64,000 nucleotides of DNA from Nymphaea colorata (GCF_008831285.2 NC_045146.1:16879289-16943288), one strand, 5' to 3'; shown: positions 34,133 to 48,697, numbered from the stretch's first letter. Numbers and translations: made by a program. The notes: generated from the sequence alone by a model not told the origin.

Positions 34133-37100
34133 GAGGAGAAATCTTTATTCACGAAAAGTTGATGTATATGCAAAGGGAGAGCTTTCAGGGAAAGGTTCTT
34201 TTCAAATCCAGCTTCCCTTATACATTGTGATTCACAAATTAACCGATTTCTGACGTCTGCACTTTTTAAAGTAAATTCCACGCTTTTCTCACTCTAACCA
34301 CAACGAAGGTGATGCACTCAACAGAACAGGCATCTGAATTCTATGAAATCGGCCGCTTTCTTTCTTTTGTTAAGGTGCTTGCTTTAGTTTCTAAACATTG
34401 ACAAATTTAATCACGAAATTCAGTTTCGAGTTCTTAGAGATGAGACAATTATAAGAATCGCCAACGAGGCAGGGTTGAATATATCAATGAAAATGCCAAT
34501 AAGTCTGACATGAATTTTAAAAGACCCTCAGCAGCTGATGTTAGAACCATCGATTTGGTGTGTGGCAAAAGATGCATATTTAACTGCTGTTCAGAAAACT
34601 AAACATCTTAACTCTGACTTAAGATCAATCATCATTTTGCTTGTTAATACTACCAAAAATTTTGATCTAAAGTACGAGAAGAAGGAGTTTGATCATAACT
34701 GACACTTTAATGTGGACGTTGTTAAGACTGACTTTCATCCACGGCTGTTGATCCACGCGTCGATAATACCATGTTTTTTTGTAATATAGATCGATATATT
34801 CAGATCTTGAGGATCTAAAATGAGGATAAGCATACGGGATGTAAAGCGCCGTTGGTGAAAGTAACTGCTTTTAACACCGTCTCCTACTAATTAGATGCAA
34901 ATCCGGTCTGCGACGCAATAGATCGTTACCTGCATGCAAGGCATCTTGGGAGCATAGGAGAGCTATTTAATGACGGGAAGAAAATGCGCGGGAGTAATCT
35001 TCACATTTACTGACGTTTGGCAGGAAACGTTACCAACTCACTACGAAAAGGCTGGCGCTTGTAAAATCAGACCTCTTTCACATGCATGCGCACCTCAAGA
35101 AAGTTGCGGCTGCGAGTTGATAACGCTTCTCATGCCCAGACTAACTTCGGAATATGGAAGACATGGCATTGTCTCTTTATGAAGGTGGCCATGGGAGAAG
35201 TAAATGACGGAGAACTTAAAGAGAATGACCACGGTGCAAGTGTGAAGCCTGTAAGGTCCTTTATGGAGATGCTAATTCTCTGTTTTTTAAAGAGATCGAC
35301 AAAACTCGTGGAGTTGAAAGGGCGCGCCTCGAGAGTGCTGTAAATGCTATTCGTTAAGTACTTTCAAAATATTATTTTGTAAGTCTATGCTTTGTCGTTC
35401 CATATGACTCCCACCCTCCCACATTACTCTTGGAAATGGCTTCATTCATATCATGTCCTTAATTTACGATATCCGTATGATCGTATTTCCAAATCGCTTA
35501 TACTGTTTACTTTGGATATCATTCAAGATTAAGTTGAACTTATTAACATTGCATTTTCCTTATTTTCATTAATCAGAAGAGGAATATTAGATAATAAGTC
35601 TAGGATTGTGAGTTAAAATCCTTCACCACCCAATGTATTGCATTTGACATATGATTAAGCACAATGCCCGATGCATTGTGTCGAGTGGTGTACCGTAAGA
35701 GGCCGGAGGATTTATACATCCGGAGGATTTATACATTGAACCTGACTATTTCATACTTTAGTTTATTGGGCCGGTCAACTATGGCCAACGTAACGGGTGA
35801 CAGTGTGAATTCAAGTTAAAATTGTCATCAACTAAATATAAGATAAAGAAGAGAGGGATCTGAATATTCGATTCCCGTATGACATAAAAATATGAGCAGC
35901 TCAAAGTGGAAAACAAATAGCAAGGGCAATCGTGCACTACATGGATAGTTGGCAAGCACGACTAGTTGTTTTCTTGACTGCAGTGCCCACCTTTTGTCAA
36001 AGATGACAACTGAAAAGGGATATGGGCGACGATTTTTCATAAATTATGTACTATCTTTTTGGTGTACAGTTGTAAGTTATGACACACTTGAGCATTTTAT
36101 TTACATAGACATGATCATATATATATCTTGAAACTTCCAGGCAAAGAAAGAAAAGGAGATAGCGGCAGCGACCGTGCTTTTCCAAACTTAGGCAAGCAAT
36201 CACTTGGCAGGGTGATGCATGGAAGGAAGGTTGAGATTGGAGTTCTCCAGTAATTACCTGTGAAATTATGATCCTTACGCGGTGGAATTAATGACTAAAG
36301 CTACTGTGTAGATGTCACAGAGTTGATGAGACGGAATCGGACTAAAAGTCGAAACATGAGAACAGGATCAGGTGCTTCAGTATGAACTATATGCGGCTGT
36401 CTTTACTGTTGAATCAAGAACCAAAATGTTACACTGTTAGATCTGTGCTTATAAAAGTTCAGTGACGATAAAAAGTTGCATGTGGTAAGATGCAATTTCT
36501 TCGCCAAAAAGGATTTTGTCTATTAATTTGATTAGAAGATTTGAGTTGAAAGATCGGGTGATTAAAAGGTTTGGCGCCAGCAGTTTTCTTCTTGGAAAAA
36601 ACAAGAAAGAAAGAGGTGCAATCGAGTTGGATCTTGAATCGAAGACACATGCCTATGACTTAGTTATGAACATGTGACAGGAAGAAATATAAGACCATTG
36701 TGCTTCTATGTTACCACCAAAGTCGTAAATTAAGTAATGAACTAAATGTTTTCTTATTTTAGTATGCAACTTTTTTACCTGGGCTAGACCCTTCACCTTA
36801 ATCCCGTTTGTATGAAGGCCTGCAGGGTATTGAAGTCTTATTTTTCTTCAAAATATATGTTCATTTAGGGCAGGACCAGAAACTTCATTAAGGGTTTGTC
36901 CCTAGTTGATCAGAATTGCAGGAGGCTCGTACAGGTTTTATATGATTTCAAATATAAGAATTTTGTTTGTCTTTGTTCAAGGCCCTCCCTTCTGCCCGTT
37001 TCACTAGGACTACCCATCTAATCTTGATTTACTTGCGGGTCTGACTCACGCATGAAGCCCCACCAATTTCAGAAACATGTCCTATTATGTTGAAAAAAGA

Positions 37101-39070
37101 ATTATAAACCCTAAAATCCAAGGTGGGCACAGCCATGGAAGGTCATATTGGCATATTGAAAACTGGTGATGACCTCAACACATCAGTGTTGCCTATTGCA
37201 AAATAAAATCTTAACATGCTTAAGGGTTACAAGTGGTTTCATTATTTTCAATATATATATATATATATATATATAACCAAGACATTTTTATACAAAATTT
37301 CGATTTTGTTGTGAGCCTAATGGCCCATGGTGTATGTCTGAATTGGTTTGGTGATCAAAGAACATACCTAAGCTATGCATATTGTTGAAAATTTGCCAAT
37401 GTTTCAGCATAGTTAACAAAAGGATCCAAAAGTTGATTACAATGTTGCTTTTGCAGCAAAATTACGCCTTGTATGTGCAAAAGAATATCGTTCTTAATGG
37501 AACAGAATTTCGACCATTTGGTCCTTGAACTTGGTATAGGTGCTTATAATAAACTGAAGATGCATCATGGGTTCAAGGTCCCAAACAGAATGGCGTTATA
37601 ATAAAGGCTGTGAATCGGTGAATTAATTTGTTCCGAATTGACTTTTAGATTGAGAAAATCATGGCTTCATGGGCGTCCAGATTAAGCCACAATCAAAATT
37701 TAGGCCATACTTATGATGGACCAAGTTTAATTTGATCAAGTCCGAACCAAAAGTGCTATAAATTGGGACATTAATTAACTGAGACAATCAGAATTCATAA
37801 AATTAGTCAGATTTGATAAGAAAATCCATATTCGGATCTCGCTATCAAATCTGACTGGCCACTGTTTCTGAGGATATCTGAACCACATTACAATTAATAT
37901 ATCTGAATTTGAATCCGCGGGAGTTTGGCTCTGGTTCTGATTAAGCAATATCGATATATTATTACTCAGATACGGGAGATAGTTGTATGTGGGTTCAGAT
38001 CCGATCCATGTACATCCCTACATGGACGGGTGTCATATCGGTGGTTCAGATTAAGGATCCACACTTAGTAAATTATTAACCGTCCTCCTCTTGGAGCGAT
38101 CTAGGTCCTGTCTATGGAATCTCCTATCATTTTACTTAATTATTCAGCTGCACTAGTCATTAGGAGTAGGGCTGTAAGCGTTAGAACTCTCTTTTGCATG
38201 TGGATCTGACCTAGTTGGAACTAACTGGATCCGTGCTAACTGGATATAAAATTGGACCCAGATCCTAGCATGACATGTTCTTTTTCTGGGCGAGCGGATC
38301 CATAGCTCGGAAAAGAAGCCGGAAGGCCCCCCCATTTCCCTTGCCTCCGAAGTTTTTGGCTGCATCGGGGCCTGATGGGCACTGGGTTGCTTTCACCTTG
38401 ACGAGCACCCTCACCCTTTCGCGTCTAGGTGCGTCTAGGTAGAATAGCGTCCACTTAAATCAAAATGGGGATGCAGTGGAACATGTTATGGCACTTGAGG
38501 CCCCTAGACTGGCATTTTGCAAGCATAAAAGTCACTACTATCAACTTATGTGAAGACGATTTCCACAACTGAAAGTTTACAGCCAGTCTTATTTTCAGGC
38601 ACATGATATTCACAGCTATGAATCCAAACGCATCTAAAACACAAGAAGTATATTATAGAATTGTCTCAAAAACTTTTATTCATATCTAGAATTGCTGTCG
38701 AAATGCATAATGCGATTGCACAATTTGAAAGTATTGGGTTTATAAGCGTGGGCAATTTTTCATGATCAATTGTTAAGAAAGAGATACTGAGATGGCATGC
38801 ACCGTGCGAGTAGGACGTAGATGATGCCTATTCTCAATGAAAACCTAATAAAGTTGTAGATTGTAGATCAGCTCGTTAAGTCCTACAGGTGTGAAAAAAA
38901 AAAGGAAAGAAAGTGGAAACTCTACTTCCTGAGTTCAAATGCTAATCTCACTGCTTCTAACAATGATCCACACCAGTTTCATGTCTTTCTCTATCTCTCT
39001 CTCTCTCTCTTTTTTTTTTTTTTTGCTAATACCTAAACTTTCATTTGCATTCAAATGGCGTTTATTCGTG
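34133..39070. other. Gene-poor spacer, left part
   Basis: No gene is supported on either strand. It contains an (AT)n run at about 37254-37275, a TCCAAATC/AATCTGA-type degenerate patch at about 37830-37990, a doubled GCGTCTAGGT near 38422-38442, and a CT run followed by poly-T near 38990-39024. Open frames are short and lack motifs. Confidence 0.4.
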
Positions 39071-39378
39071 CAACCGTCCGTTGCTGTTTCCATTTTTTTT
39101 TAAATTCTCTTAATTTTGTTTTTCATGCATGAATTCATTTGATTACTTTACATTATTCTTTTTATTTTACATAAAAGATAATTACTAAACGACATGTGAT
39201 GATACATGTCCGGTAATTTGTTGTCAACCGTCCGTTGCTGTTTCCATTTTTTTTTAAATTCTCTTAATTTTGTTTTTCATGCATGAATTCATTTGATTAC
39301 TTTACATTATTCTTTTTATTTTACATAAAAGATAATTACTAAACGACATGTGATGATACATGTCCGGTAATTTGTTGT
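39071..39378. repeat. Perfect tandem duplication, 2 x 154 bp
   Basis: The unit beginning CAACCGTCCGTTGCTGTTTC at 39071 restarts at 39225. I find no difference between the copies, even in a run of nine T, so the event is recent or is an assembly artefact. Confidence 0.9.
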
Positions 39379-42300
39379 CTTAGTGAGCAAACGGATATGA
39401 CACTGATAGTGATACAACGATGCTTTTCCGATAAAGCCAAAAAAAAAAAAAAAAACTTCTGCGTCAATCCGTCAACTTTTTACTACTTTTTTAATAAATA
39501 ATTTATGTTTTTTGTCTTAATTAATTTCTAAATATTTTAGTTTACTTTTAAAAATAAATTTAAGTATATTTTTGACGGATTCGATTCGACTCGACCGATC
39601 AATGGGTGAATGGGCAGCATGCCAAAACCGTACAACAATGTAAAAAAGAAAAAGAAAAAACCATTCAATATTCATGTGAGTGAGTGAGATGCCCCTATCT
39701 AAACCCGTACCCTGATATCTGCAGATTGAACATGGACCACGCCAGCTGCGCCACCGTATGCATCCACTTGGGTGCGCACAATCCCGGACCTACTTGTCGG
39801 CCAAGCCCACTACAACGCAGCACGCAATTCTTCCACCAACCATGGGAAAGATTGAATGCCATGGAAGATTCATGTGACCTCATGTTTGGTAGAAACCAGA
39901 TGGATGAAAACCAAATGGTTTAATTTTGATGGCTGGATAAAAATCCAACCTTATTGATATGATCCTAAGACTATGTTAATGCAAAAAGTCGATCAATTTT
40001 TTGAGCTTTAATAGTGTTTTTATAATAAAAAAAAAACCATAGCATCGATATTTTGATAATAGACAAATCCAAATTTTTTATAAAAACAACTTGAATCAAA
40101 GCATGTTTTATATCACAATAGTTCTTATAATGTTCATATTTTATTTAAAATATTTTTTTGGAAAAAAACTTAAAGCATTTTTTATTATCCCTGATTATAT
40201 ATATATAAAAGCATCAAGCATTCATATCTGCGGTCTCTTCTTCAATGCTCACGTGGTTATTGGTTGAACATATTAAATAATCTCCATTGAAAAGAAGAGC
40301 ACAAAGAAAAATCTGGTTTCTCTAGCTTTCCCTCGGAAGTTATTATGGAGAAAGCCAGAAGATCTCCATTCTTTGAAGAAAGCAACAGTGCATGTCCAAT
40401 CAAACCCAAGTGCTGCAAAGCCGTGCTAGTGAAGTTAGCATGACATTAAATTAACCATTCAGGTCCGGCGTCGAACTCGAACTCGAACTCTGAGAGTGAG
40501 TTCTCTGTTCTCGAGGAAAAAAAAGAAACAGCCAAACTTTGAATCACGGCGGTCCATACTCAATACACCAATGTCGTCCAAATCGACCGATTCATATTTG
40601 AATTCCCCGCTCGACTGGTCCCCGTTTTCTCAAAGCTTTCGATTGCTGCAGATTCATTGGCCATTAATACGTCGTCTGAATGACCTAGTGCACATTCTCT
40701 GATTTTATTATACATCTTCAGTTGGATGATCCACTCTTGCTTCAGATAAGCTTTTCCTTCTGAAATACTTTTCTTCTTCTTCTTCTTTTGAAAAATCCGT
40801 ACAACATCTACATTAAAAGTAAGATATTTTTAAGTGAGCTGCACTGGCAAATTCATCGAGAAGCAACCTGGTATCGAGGATTCTATAAATTTGCAGATAT
40901 TGCTTCGCTGACAAGTGTTGAAGATATCGCATGAACTCACCACATTCGTCATCAGATACATATAATATCTGAAGTTTTGGTTTGCTTTGCTTGTAGATTG
41001 AGCAACCTGTTCTTGTTCAATAAATGTGGGCTACCTACCTTCTGGGTAACCGGACTACGCGCAATTTCTTTTTCTTTCTCTTTTCATCATTAATTTGCTT
41101 GCTTTTGAGACCTAGTTGTTGCATGGACCAATGCATGCAGATATGAAGACGACGATGTGAACACACGCGTAAGTCTTTAGCTGAAGCTTTTTGGATTTAA
41201 TGGCAACCATATGGACCACAGTTATCAAGACAGCTACTTTTCGTTTCTTAAGTATTCATTATCAGATTTTTAGCTCAAATAACAAGCGCGAATTCAAATT
41301 CAATTGGTGGCAAAATTGATTCCATTTGGTACTCAATTCAAGTGTGTCATGTGTCAAGTAATGACGGCTAGAGTACAATTTAAATTTCATTTTTCATTAT
41401 CTTTAATATATTTTTTCATTTAAAAAAATTAACCATTTTGATATTTTCAGTCGACTCACAATTGATTCACCTGAATCGGTGAATCAGCAGAACCAATTTT
41501 TATAGCAGGACTAGTTCACCCTACTTCCAGAAATCTCAGCATCGCCTCTGCAGATGTAATATTTCTTAAAATATCTTCTTCGCGGTGTCCACATCATGTA
41601 CCCGGCCAATATTCATTTACTATGAACTCCATTGAAGATGTTCCTCGCTAGAGTCCACCACCCAAAGCTCACTTGGGCCTACGTTTGATTTGCAGCAGGA
41701 GCAGAGCTAGGATCAGAGCTAGTATGATGAATTTTTAATGGTAAAATTTTTGCACAATCAAACTGTAGAAATTGGTTTTCCATTTTTGTTTTTAGAATTT
41801 TGGGTGTGGGTTTCTCACGATACCTGTTCTTGGACGGAAAGGATTTTGATGCCTAGAAATAAATTCCTACTCCTCATTTTGGTTCTTATAAATTCTTCAC
41901 ACTCAAATGAGATAATCCACGTGCTGGCGGTTTGAATGTCTATGAGTTATCTAATTAGTATATCCAACAAAATTTCAAGAATGAATGTGTTTGCAACCAT
42001 GGTTATTCTCCTTTTCCTTTTTACGTTAATCGGGTGATAACTATGTATGCGTCTAATTTCATCATGCAGCGACATAATAATGGTGGCCATATGGTTGTCT
42101 GTACCACATAAATTTTTGTTTCCTATAGATAAGGTGGCAAGATAAAACGATTTCTTTTTCCAATAATGAAAATGTTTATGTTTGATTGTCAAAATTAGAG
42201 ATATCCATCTTTGCGTCATTAGTTGGTAGGGACACAGGTCAGACACCTACGTACCTTGATTGAATGATCGGGAATGAGGTGTACAGATAGGAATACAGTC

Positions 42301-45300
42301 CGCTACTTCTTACTTGAATCATTTAAACATGAAAATTCTGATTTTCTGAAGTTGGATTTAGTTCAACTTTGTTGAATCTTCTTTGCGTTTAGAGATAAAT
42401 ATCATAGACCAATGAAGTTGGTTCATTAAACGGTGTATTTAAATATCATTAACGCTGAACTGTAGAGATGAAATTGCAATGTCCACAATTGGTAGGAGTG
42501 AGATGTCTTCTTAGGGACTTCTATCCTACGCCAACTCTTCATATTATCCAGAATGCAAATAATATCTCATCAAACTAAGTATCTTCTCAACCATTTTGCC
42601 ACCTTATGTTTGCGACAAAAAAAGAAAAAGAAAAAAGGAACATGTTATCTAACCAAAACCATAGCTTCAGAAGCCAGAGAGTAAACGCACACAGGAGCTT
42701 CAACAGAGCAGAAATAGTCTTGAAACCTTTTGCAGCTCCAGCGGACCTTCAATCTTCCAAAAGGGGTGGAATGATTTCTCCAGCCATTGTGGTTCGCGGG
42801 ATTGTTCATGACTATTCTGTGATGATGAAGATGCACGAATACTAAGCTGCTTGGAAAGCTTCCGGAGGACGTATGTACTCACGTCATTGTTGAACTTAAG
42901 AACAGATGACAGTAATTTCCAGGGAATAAAGAAATACCCATGTTCTGGAGTTCAGACAAGTTGACGAATATGGGTCTAACTTTCTAAGTCATTTACTACC
43001 AACAGCAAGAAGGCTGATCGCATTTATTTCAATTTGTTGTTGACAAATACATTGCACTTCATTGTTGAATTTGTTTTTATTAGTAATGTGCAGGTGGCGG
43101 GCACTAAATCCACATAAATAGGGAGCAGAAAGAGATAGCGAGAGAGAGATAGATCCTACCTTGATGTAATAACAGGAAAGTCAACTTGATGAACTTTCCG
43201 AGTCCTGCATCTATTTAGCTGATAAGAGCAGGAAAGTGTACAAGAAAGGTTTAGGTGACTTAATGTTTGAATTTCTTCCATTGATTACTGTAAGCCAAGC
43301 CGCTATCCAACTTCTTAAACCAGAACTGTGTCAGATGGAAAAGTTGCTTCACAGAAACAGGGTATCGTATTGGTAAACTGTTCTTACATGCATCTACATG
43401 CATGAGCCAAAGACTTAGCAGTTAGCAACCATACAAATATGATGGGCGAGTATGTTACATACAAGAAGTTGAGGACCCACAAACTTACTGGCAAAACCTT
43501 TGGGCAGCAAGTATTTGGCTATTTTGGGGACAGTAATCATTCCTTGGTCAGCAGCCTGGCCAGAGACTAAATTTCAGCACTTTCTAGAGTCAAACTAGTA
43601 ACTCCACAGAAATAAAAGCAACAGCAGTCCAACACCATTATCTAAAAATGGTGCAGATGATGAGATCATTTAATCCACAATAATATCAGAACGGAAGATA
43701 AAAGTTGTGGTAGACAGGTTATTATTAAAACAATTGACAAGAAGAATTTAGTTTTCGTTGCAGAATAGCATGCTTAATTAAATTTGATATGTGGATGTAA
43801 CTCAGCAGCAACTTCTTCAAGTATTTGTCAAAATGTTTTTATGTAATTACACCTAGTGAAGATCAGAGCACATGTTTCTGGAAATGACAAGGCTTGCCAG
43901 AACAACCAAAGAACTGCTCATGAGAATGATACAGGGATTCTTCAACTGACTGCAAGAAACACATTGTCAATGCAATAATTACGTGGTGGCTTTCAGGAAG
44001 GAACTGCACACATTGTCTTTTCTGATCCTTCGGTGGGCAGTATGATACCTAACAAACACATTAAGGAAGATGATAAGGAAGATAGAATTGTCAACTAGCA
44101 GTGGAGCCGAGTTTTAATTTGGAGGAAAGACACATCTTAAAATCAATTCAATTCTTTAATAAAAAGAAAAGGACAACTTACAGTTGCTTTAGCAAAAGTA
44201 GGATGATGCAAAGTCACTCTTTAACATTACCACGGATATATCATTGTTCTTTTGTCTTTTATTTCGTTCTTATCAGGAAAATCTCAAAACTTGATAACAT
44301 TTAAAACATATCCAAAAATTATGAATTTGGTGTTACTTTTTTTACGAAGGATGCTGATAAAGACTCAAAATCGGTTTTAAACCTTTAAAAGAAACAAAAA
44401 TGGAAAACATATACTTAAAAAGTAAGTTTCTCATAAAAGAAAATGTACCGTGATATTATTAAGATACTTATATGTTAGTGATGTGTAGAAAATATCGTGA
44501 CACTTTCCCCAAAAGAATACTACTGCTTTGGTGACAATATCAGGTTATTCATAGCTAATATTTGTTTCAATGCTCTTAAATTTGCCCACAGAAATTTGAT
44601 GTCCTTGAAGAGCATATGCTCTGCAACCTTGTGCAGATGAGGCAAGGAATGCCGAAGATTTGGGGTTTAAATTAATGGAGGGGCAGAGCCAGAAAATTCT
44701 GGCTAAGGGTTACTAGTTATACAATTTTAAATTTTATTAAGAAGCATCAATATATAAATAAAAAAAACTTTCCCAGAGTATCAATATGAAAATAGAAAAT
44801 TTTTTCCACACCTTCCTCCGCCCCCGAATTAATGGTTTGAGGGATGATGCCGGACGACTGAACTCAGATGCTGGCTGTATTCTCGCCGGCTGCTGCAGGC
44901 AGAGAATGACAGAGTCGGACAATGTAGGTGCATGTGCCTGTGTGTGTATGTGTATGTGAGAGAGAGAGAGGGAGAAGGTAGGCGAGGGGAGGCTGCCCAT
45001 CTTGTCCGGCCGGGTTCAGGCTGGGTACAACTTACACTCTTGTAAGTGAGTGGGTGAAGTCTCCAAATCAAACTGGTCGAATTCTATGTTGCCGGGTGGC
45101 TAAATAATTAAAATTCAAAAGGTCTTATCGTTTTAGTGAGAGGCAAACGTACCGGTACCACAACATTGGTCACATTCAAGCAACTATAATTTCTTAATGA
45201 CAGAAGCAACCAATGGCAGTACTGCAAGGACCACAAGTTGAATGAACCAAGAAAGAAGCAATTTAAGCATATAAGGTCCTTTTCAGATGAATTCAATAAG

Positions 45301-46421
45301 AATATTTTGTACAAATTTGTATTCCATTATCAATTTAATTTAATGGAATTTTTGATATAATTATCGACATCTAGATCAAATTCAACGTCTTTATATCAAA
45401 ACAACGGCACCGACAATGGCTGCAGGTTGCTTCCTCTTTCCTCTTTCAAGGGCATACGCCCTATAGAGCCTATTCTCTAAAAGCTTAAATTAGTGGTTAA
45501 ACTTGAGTGGATCTAGGTATACTTATATATGACAGCCCTGTGAAACCCAGGTCACTGCCGCATAGCCAATTGAACATTTGTTAACTATATTTTTAGTGTC
45601 TCGTGTAAAAAAAATTCTATCTGGGTGCCTCTTTTTCTCTCTCTCTCGTGATCTTCTAGTGGCAGCAACATTATCGAACTTATGCCCCCCCACTACCTAT
45701 TTTGGTTCTTATCAACAGGCGCATCAAACTCAATCCTTGTCATCGGCGTCACGGGTTATAATAATAATGAATTTATTTGAAATTCAGGCAAGACCTTATT
45801 TTGATATGATGTTACACAGTATTCATTTCCATTGTTAGTTCTAGAAAAATGGTTGGAAAACATTTATTATGTTTTCACAACATTGGTATAAGTCAAATAG
45901 TGTTGGACGCACTTATCAACCAGAATTGTATGAACTGAATACCATTCGTGAATCTGTCTTAATTGAATAGATCGAATCGATGTAACCATAATTTGAAAGG
46001 TTATATAATTCTCTTGGTTGCTAGTGTGAATTTCACATATGGTTTTCTGTCATTTTGAACCGAGAGGTCATGTGAAGTAAGAATTTAAAGGACTAATTAT
46101 TGAATAGATTTGAAGGTCAATTTACTCAAACATGGAATTTGGCAAACAGCATATTATTAGGCCAAGTGAGAGAGTATTGGAATTTAGGTCTTGAACCAAC
46201 TGTAACCTGTCCTAATGACATGGTAAACACGTCATAAGCTAATAGATATACCATTACTATGAGGCATAAGAGGGACCAGTCATTGACTTCTTCACCATTA
46301 CTATGAGGCATGTCCTCATCGAAAGGTTCATTAATTAGGCAGAGACTCAAGGAGGAAAATGACCATAACCAGATCCACTCCCCCTATATTACTACTTAGC
46401 TGTGGATCCGATTCATTTCAA
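39379..46421. other. Gene-poor spacer, middle part
   Basis: No gene is supported. The stretch is AT-rich with long A and T runs. The patch at about 44680-44740 carries the word GGGCAGAGCCAGAAAATTCT, a member of a dispersed repeat described in the findings. A GA run lies near 44958-44971. Frames such as 42606-42845 and 44737-45000 lack family motifs. Confidence 0.4.
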
Positions 46422-46425
46422 CCGT

Positions 46426-46669
46426 ATATAAATGAACTTAAATCCTTCCATCATTTTGAGTTATGTCTAATCACAGCCGTTTAATGCATTGAATGGATGT
46501 GATTAAACGCAACCATCCGATGCCATTCTTTAGTGTACTCTGCGAAAGGTCGAAATATATATACATATTACATATAGATGAGCTTAAATCCTTCCATCAT
46601 TTCATCATTTTGAATTATGTCTACTTAATGCATTGAATATATGTGATTAAAGGCAACCATCCGATCCGA
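46426..46669. repeat. Diverged duplicated block, about 98 bp units
   Basis: About 46426-46523 and 46571-46669 share the order CTTAAATCCTTCCATCATTT, then TTATGTCTA, TTAATGCATTGAAT, ATGTGATTAAA and GCAACCATCCGAT, with small indels. Their starts are about 145 bases apart. Confidence 0.75.
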
Positions 46670-46932
46670 TGTATATTTATTTATTTTTTCACCCGACATG
46701 TCCAATGGGTCCAGACAAGTACACTGTGGTTTGACTTAAGGAAGGGAGTGACAGCTATAAGGATCTAAACCGTGACAGCTATAGCCAACTCCTTACAATA
46801 GTTATGGAAGGCAGAAGCCTGATGAAGTTGGGAGGAACTACCCTCTTAAATTTTGCATGAGATTTTGTCTGTGCTGTTACCCTACGACTATTATATGTCT
46901 TAAATTGGGGGTCGTCCTTTATCTTCATCTAC

Positions 46933-47364
46933 TTGCACGAATCAATCAATCAATCATGCACAATGTTGGAACCACTATCTAAGATTTTAAATCCCGGATG
47001 TATAATCCGGTTGGAAATACTGCTTCGTTTTCCTTTCCGGATCCTGTCTCCTGCAATTATGCGGCAGGACTGCTTCCGAGATTCGGCAACTACTGTATCC
47101 AGTCCTTTTTCGCGTGCCTTGTCTTCCTCGACAGATTGGGTTTGGATGTTGGTCTCGCTTGAATTGGACGGGGCGAGTACTCTCCGGCCTCCACCGCAGC
47201 CGCAGAGGCCGGCATTTGCTGGATATCATATGGACGTCCCTTTCGTTAGGTTGGCTCGGTCATCCTTTCCCTGTCAAGGCGCCTGCCTGCACCAAGCAAA
47301 GGCAGGCACCATCATGTGCAGTGCTCTGATATGGCCGCCTTCCTATTTAATGGAAGGCATGTGA
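46933..47364 (+). other. GC-rich orphan open frame, 143 codons
   Basis: This is the longest open frame in the gene-poor region and sits in a locally GC-rich patch (about 46990-47340). I recognise no domain, and overlapping frames on both strands are open too (for example MYNPVGNTASFSFPDPVS in another plus frame), so base composition may explain it. It could be an exon of an unrecognised or decayed gene. Confidence 0.2.
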
Positions 47365-48403
47365 CCTCACAGTGCTTCTTGCTGCCGTTCATCACATGGT
47401 GTCCAGCTTGGGGAGGCATATAAAAGTAAGAATCTTCTTTAAAGCTTGTTTAGATGTCGAAGCCGCACTCTTAGTTAGGAGGAAAAGATCTAATTTAGTT
47501 AAAGCTTGCCTGGCAACTGCTGAACTGGAGATTAAAACTTCACTGAATCTTCTTTAACAAATTAGGAGACTCTTGTGGACTGTGATCGCAGAGCTTATAA
47601 TGTACCAACCGAAGGCTGATTATTCGAAGGAAGAAGCTTTGAATGTTTGCTTTTAATTAGTCCCACCATGCTGAACGAACAACGCCATTAGTTGCCTCTA
47701 GGTGGAAGGACGACAACAATCAAAGAGAAATTATTTCTGCGATGGTGATGCAACTTCGACGTATCCTTTACTATCACTCTATTCGCTCGTCATCAGGTAA
47801 GCAGGACAATGACGTTCCCTCTGCACTCCATAAGTTTTTCTGTGAAAATTGCAGAAGCAAGTAATTACTGCCTTCTCTTCAATAATTTTCTCTTTGACTT
47901 CGTTCATGTGATTTATTTGGCTACAGTGGTATCCGTCCGGTGGACGTCCTTTCGGCTTGAAGTTCTGTCACGTCCATAGTCCAAAATTGTTTTGGTGTCT
48001 GCTCGATACTTTTCGGCAGGCTCGGCCTCTTCGTGGAGAATTTCTCCTGAACGCGTAGAAGTTACTGGTTTTCATGCTGAATTAATTATAGACTCAAACT
48101 GCATTTTGGGACAGGATTTGGTTTTCCCGATGTACTGCTTTCAAGATGGTACTTGTGGAAGTCTAATGAACCATTATTATATGAATGTGTTCACGAGGTT
48201 ACATAGTTTCCATGACAAACTTAACAGATTTGAGAGCATTATAAAGGCGGTGCTCTTACCATGGCAGTATTACTTTGTTCTTGAGATAGAAAGCCAATGA
48301 CTTCTTTTCTTGTGGTTCAAGTGATAGGAGTCTGTTAGTTCAACTAAATTGAAGAATTAGCAGCTCATTTGAAGCACGCTCTTTTATGCATACTCAATTT
48401 TTA
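47365..48403. other. Spacer with an unassigned open frame
   Basis: A frame of 102 codons at 47992-48300 has no known motif. A GTAAGC donor-like site lies near 47797 after a short open stretch (VMQLRRILYYHSIR). These could be remnants of one gene with the 46933-47364 frame, but I cannot connect them. Confidence 0.25.
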
Positions 48404-48570
48404 AGGGAGCGTTTGAATGAAACTTCAAAACCAGGTTTTAGAAGCAAAACCACAACCAGACTTTGTCTCCATACTGGGTTTTTAGAATATTTAAAATGCA
48501 ATAATGAAAGCTAGGTTTGAGGAAAACCTAGTTTGGGTGAAACCTGGTTTTGTAAAAGAGAGCAAAAAAC

Positions 48571-48609
<39 letters not shown>

Positions 48610-48697
48610 CGAAATAAACAAAGTTTTGAAAACTCATTAAAAAACCAGATTTTCATATAAAACTTGGTGTAGATGAGGGTGTCATTCAAACGCCCCT
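48404..48697. mobile_element. Tourist/Harbinger-like MITE, about 294 bp
   Basis: Terminal inverted repeats: the left end reads AGGGAGCGTTTGAATGAAAC and the right end, read on the minus strand, GGGGCGTTTGAATGACAC. A TTA or TAA trinucleotide flanks both ends, as for PIF/Harbinger-type insertions. The inside has no coding region; it holds inverted AAACCAGGTTTT/AAACCTGGTTTT words and a long (AT)n run at about 48573-48608. It is non-autonomous by size. Confidence 0.7.
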
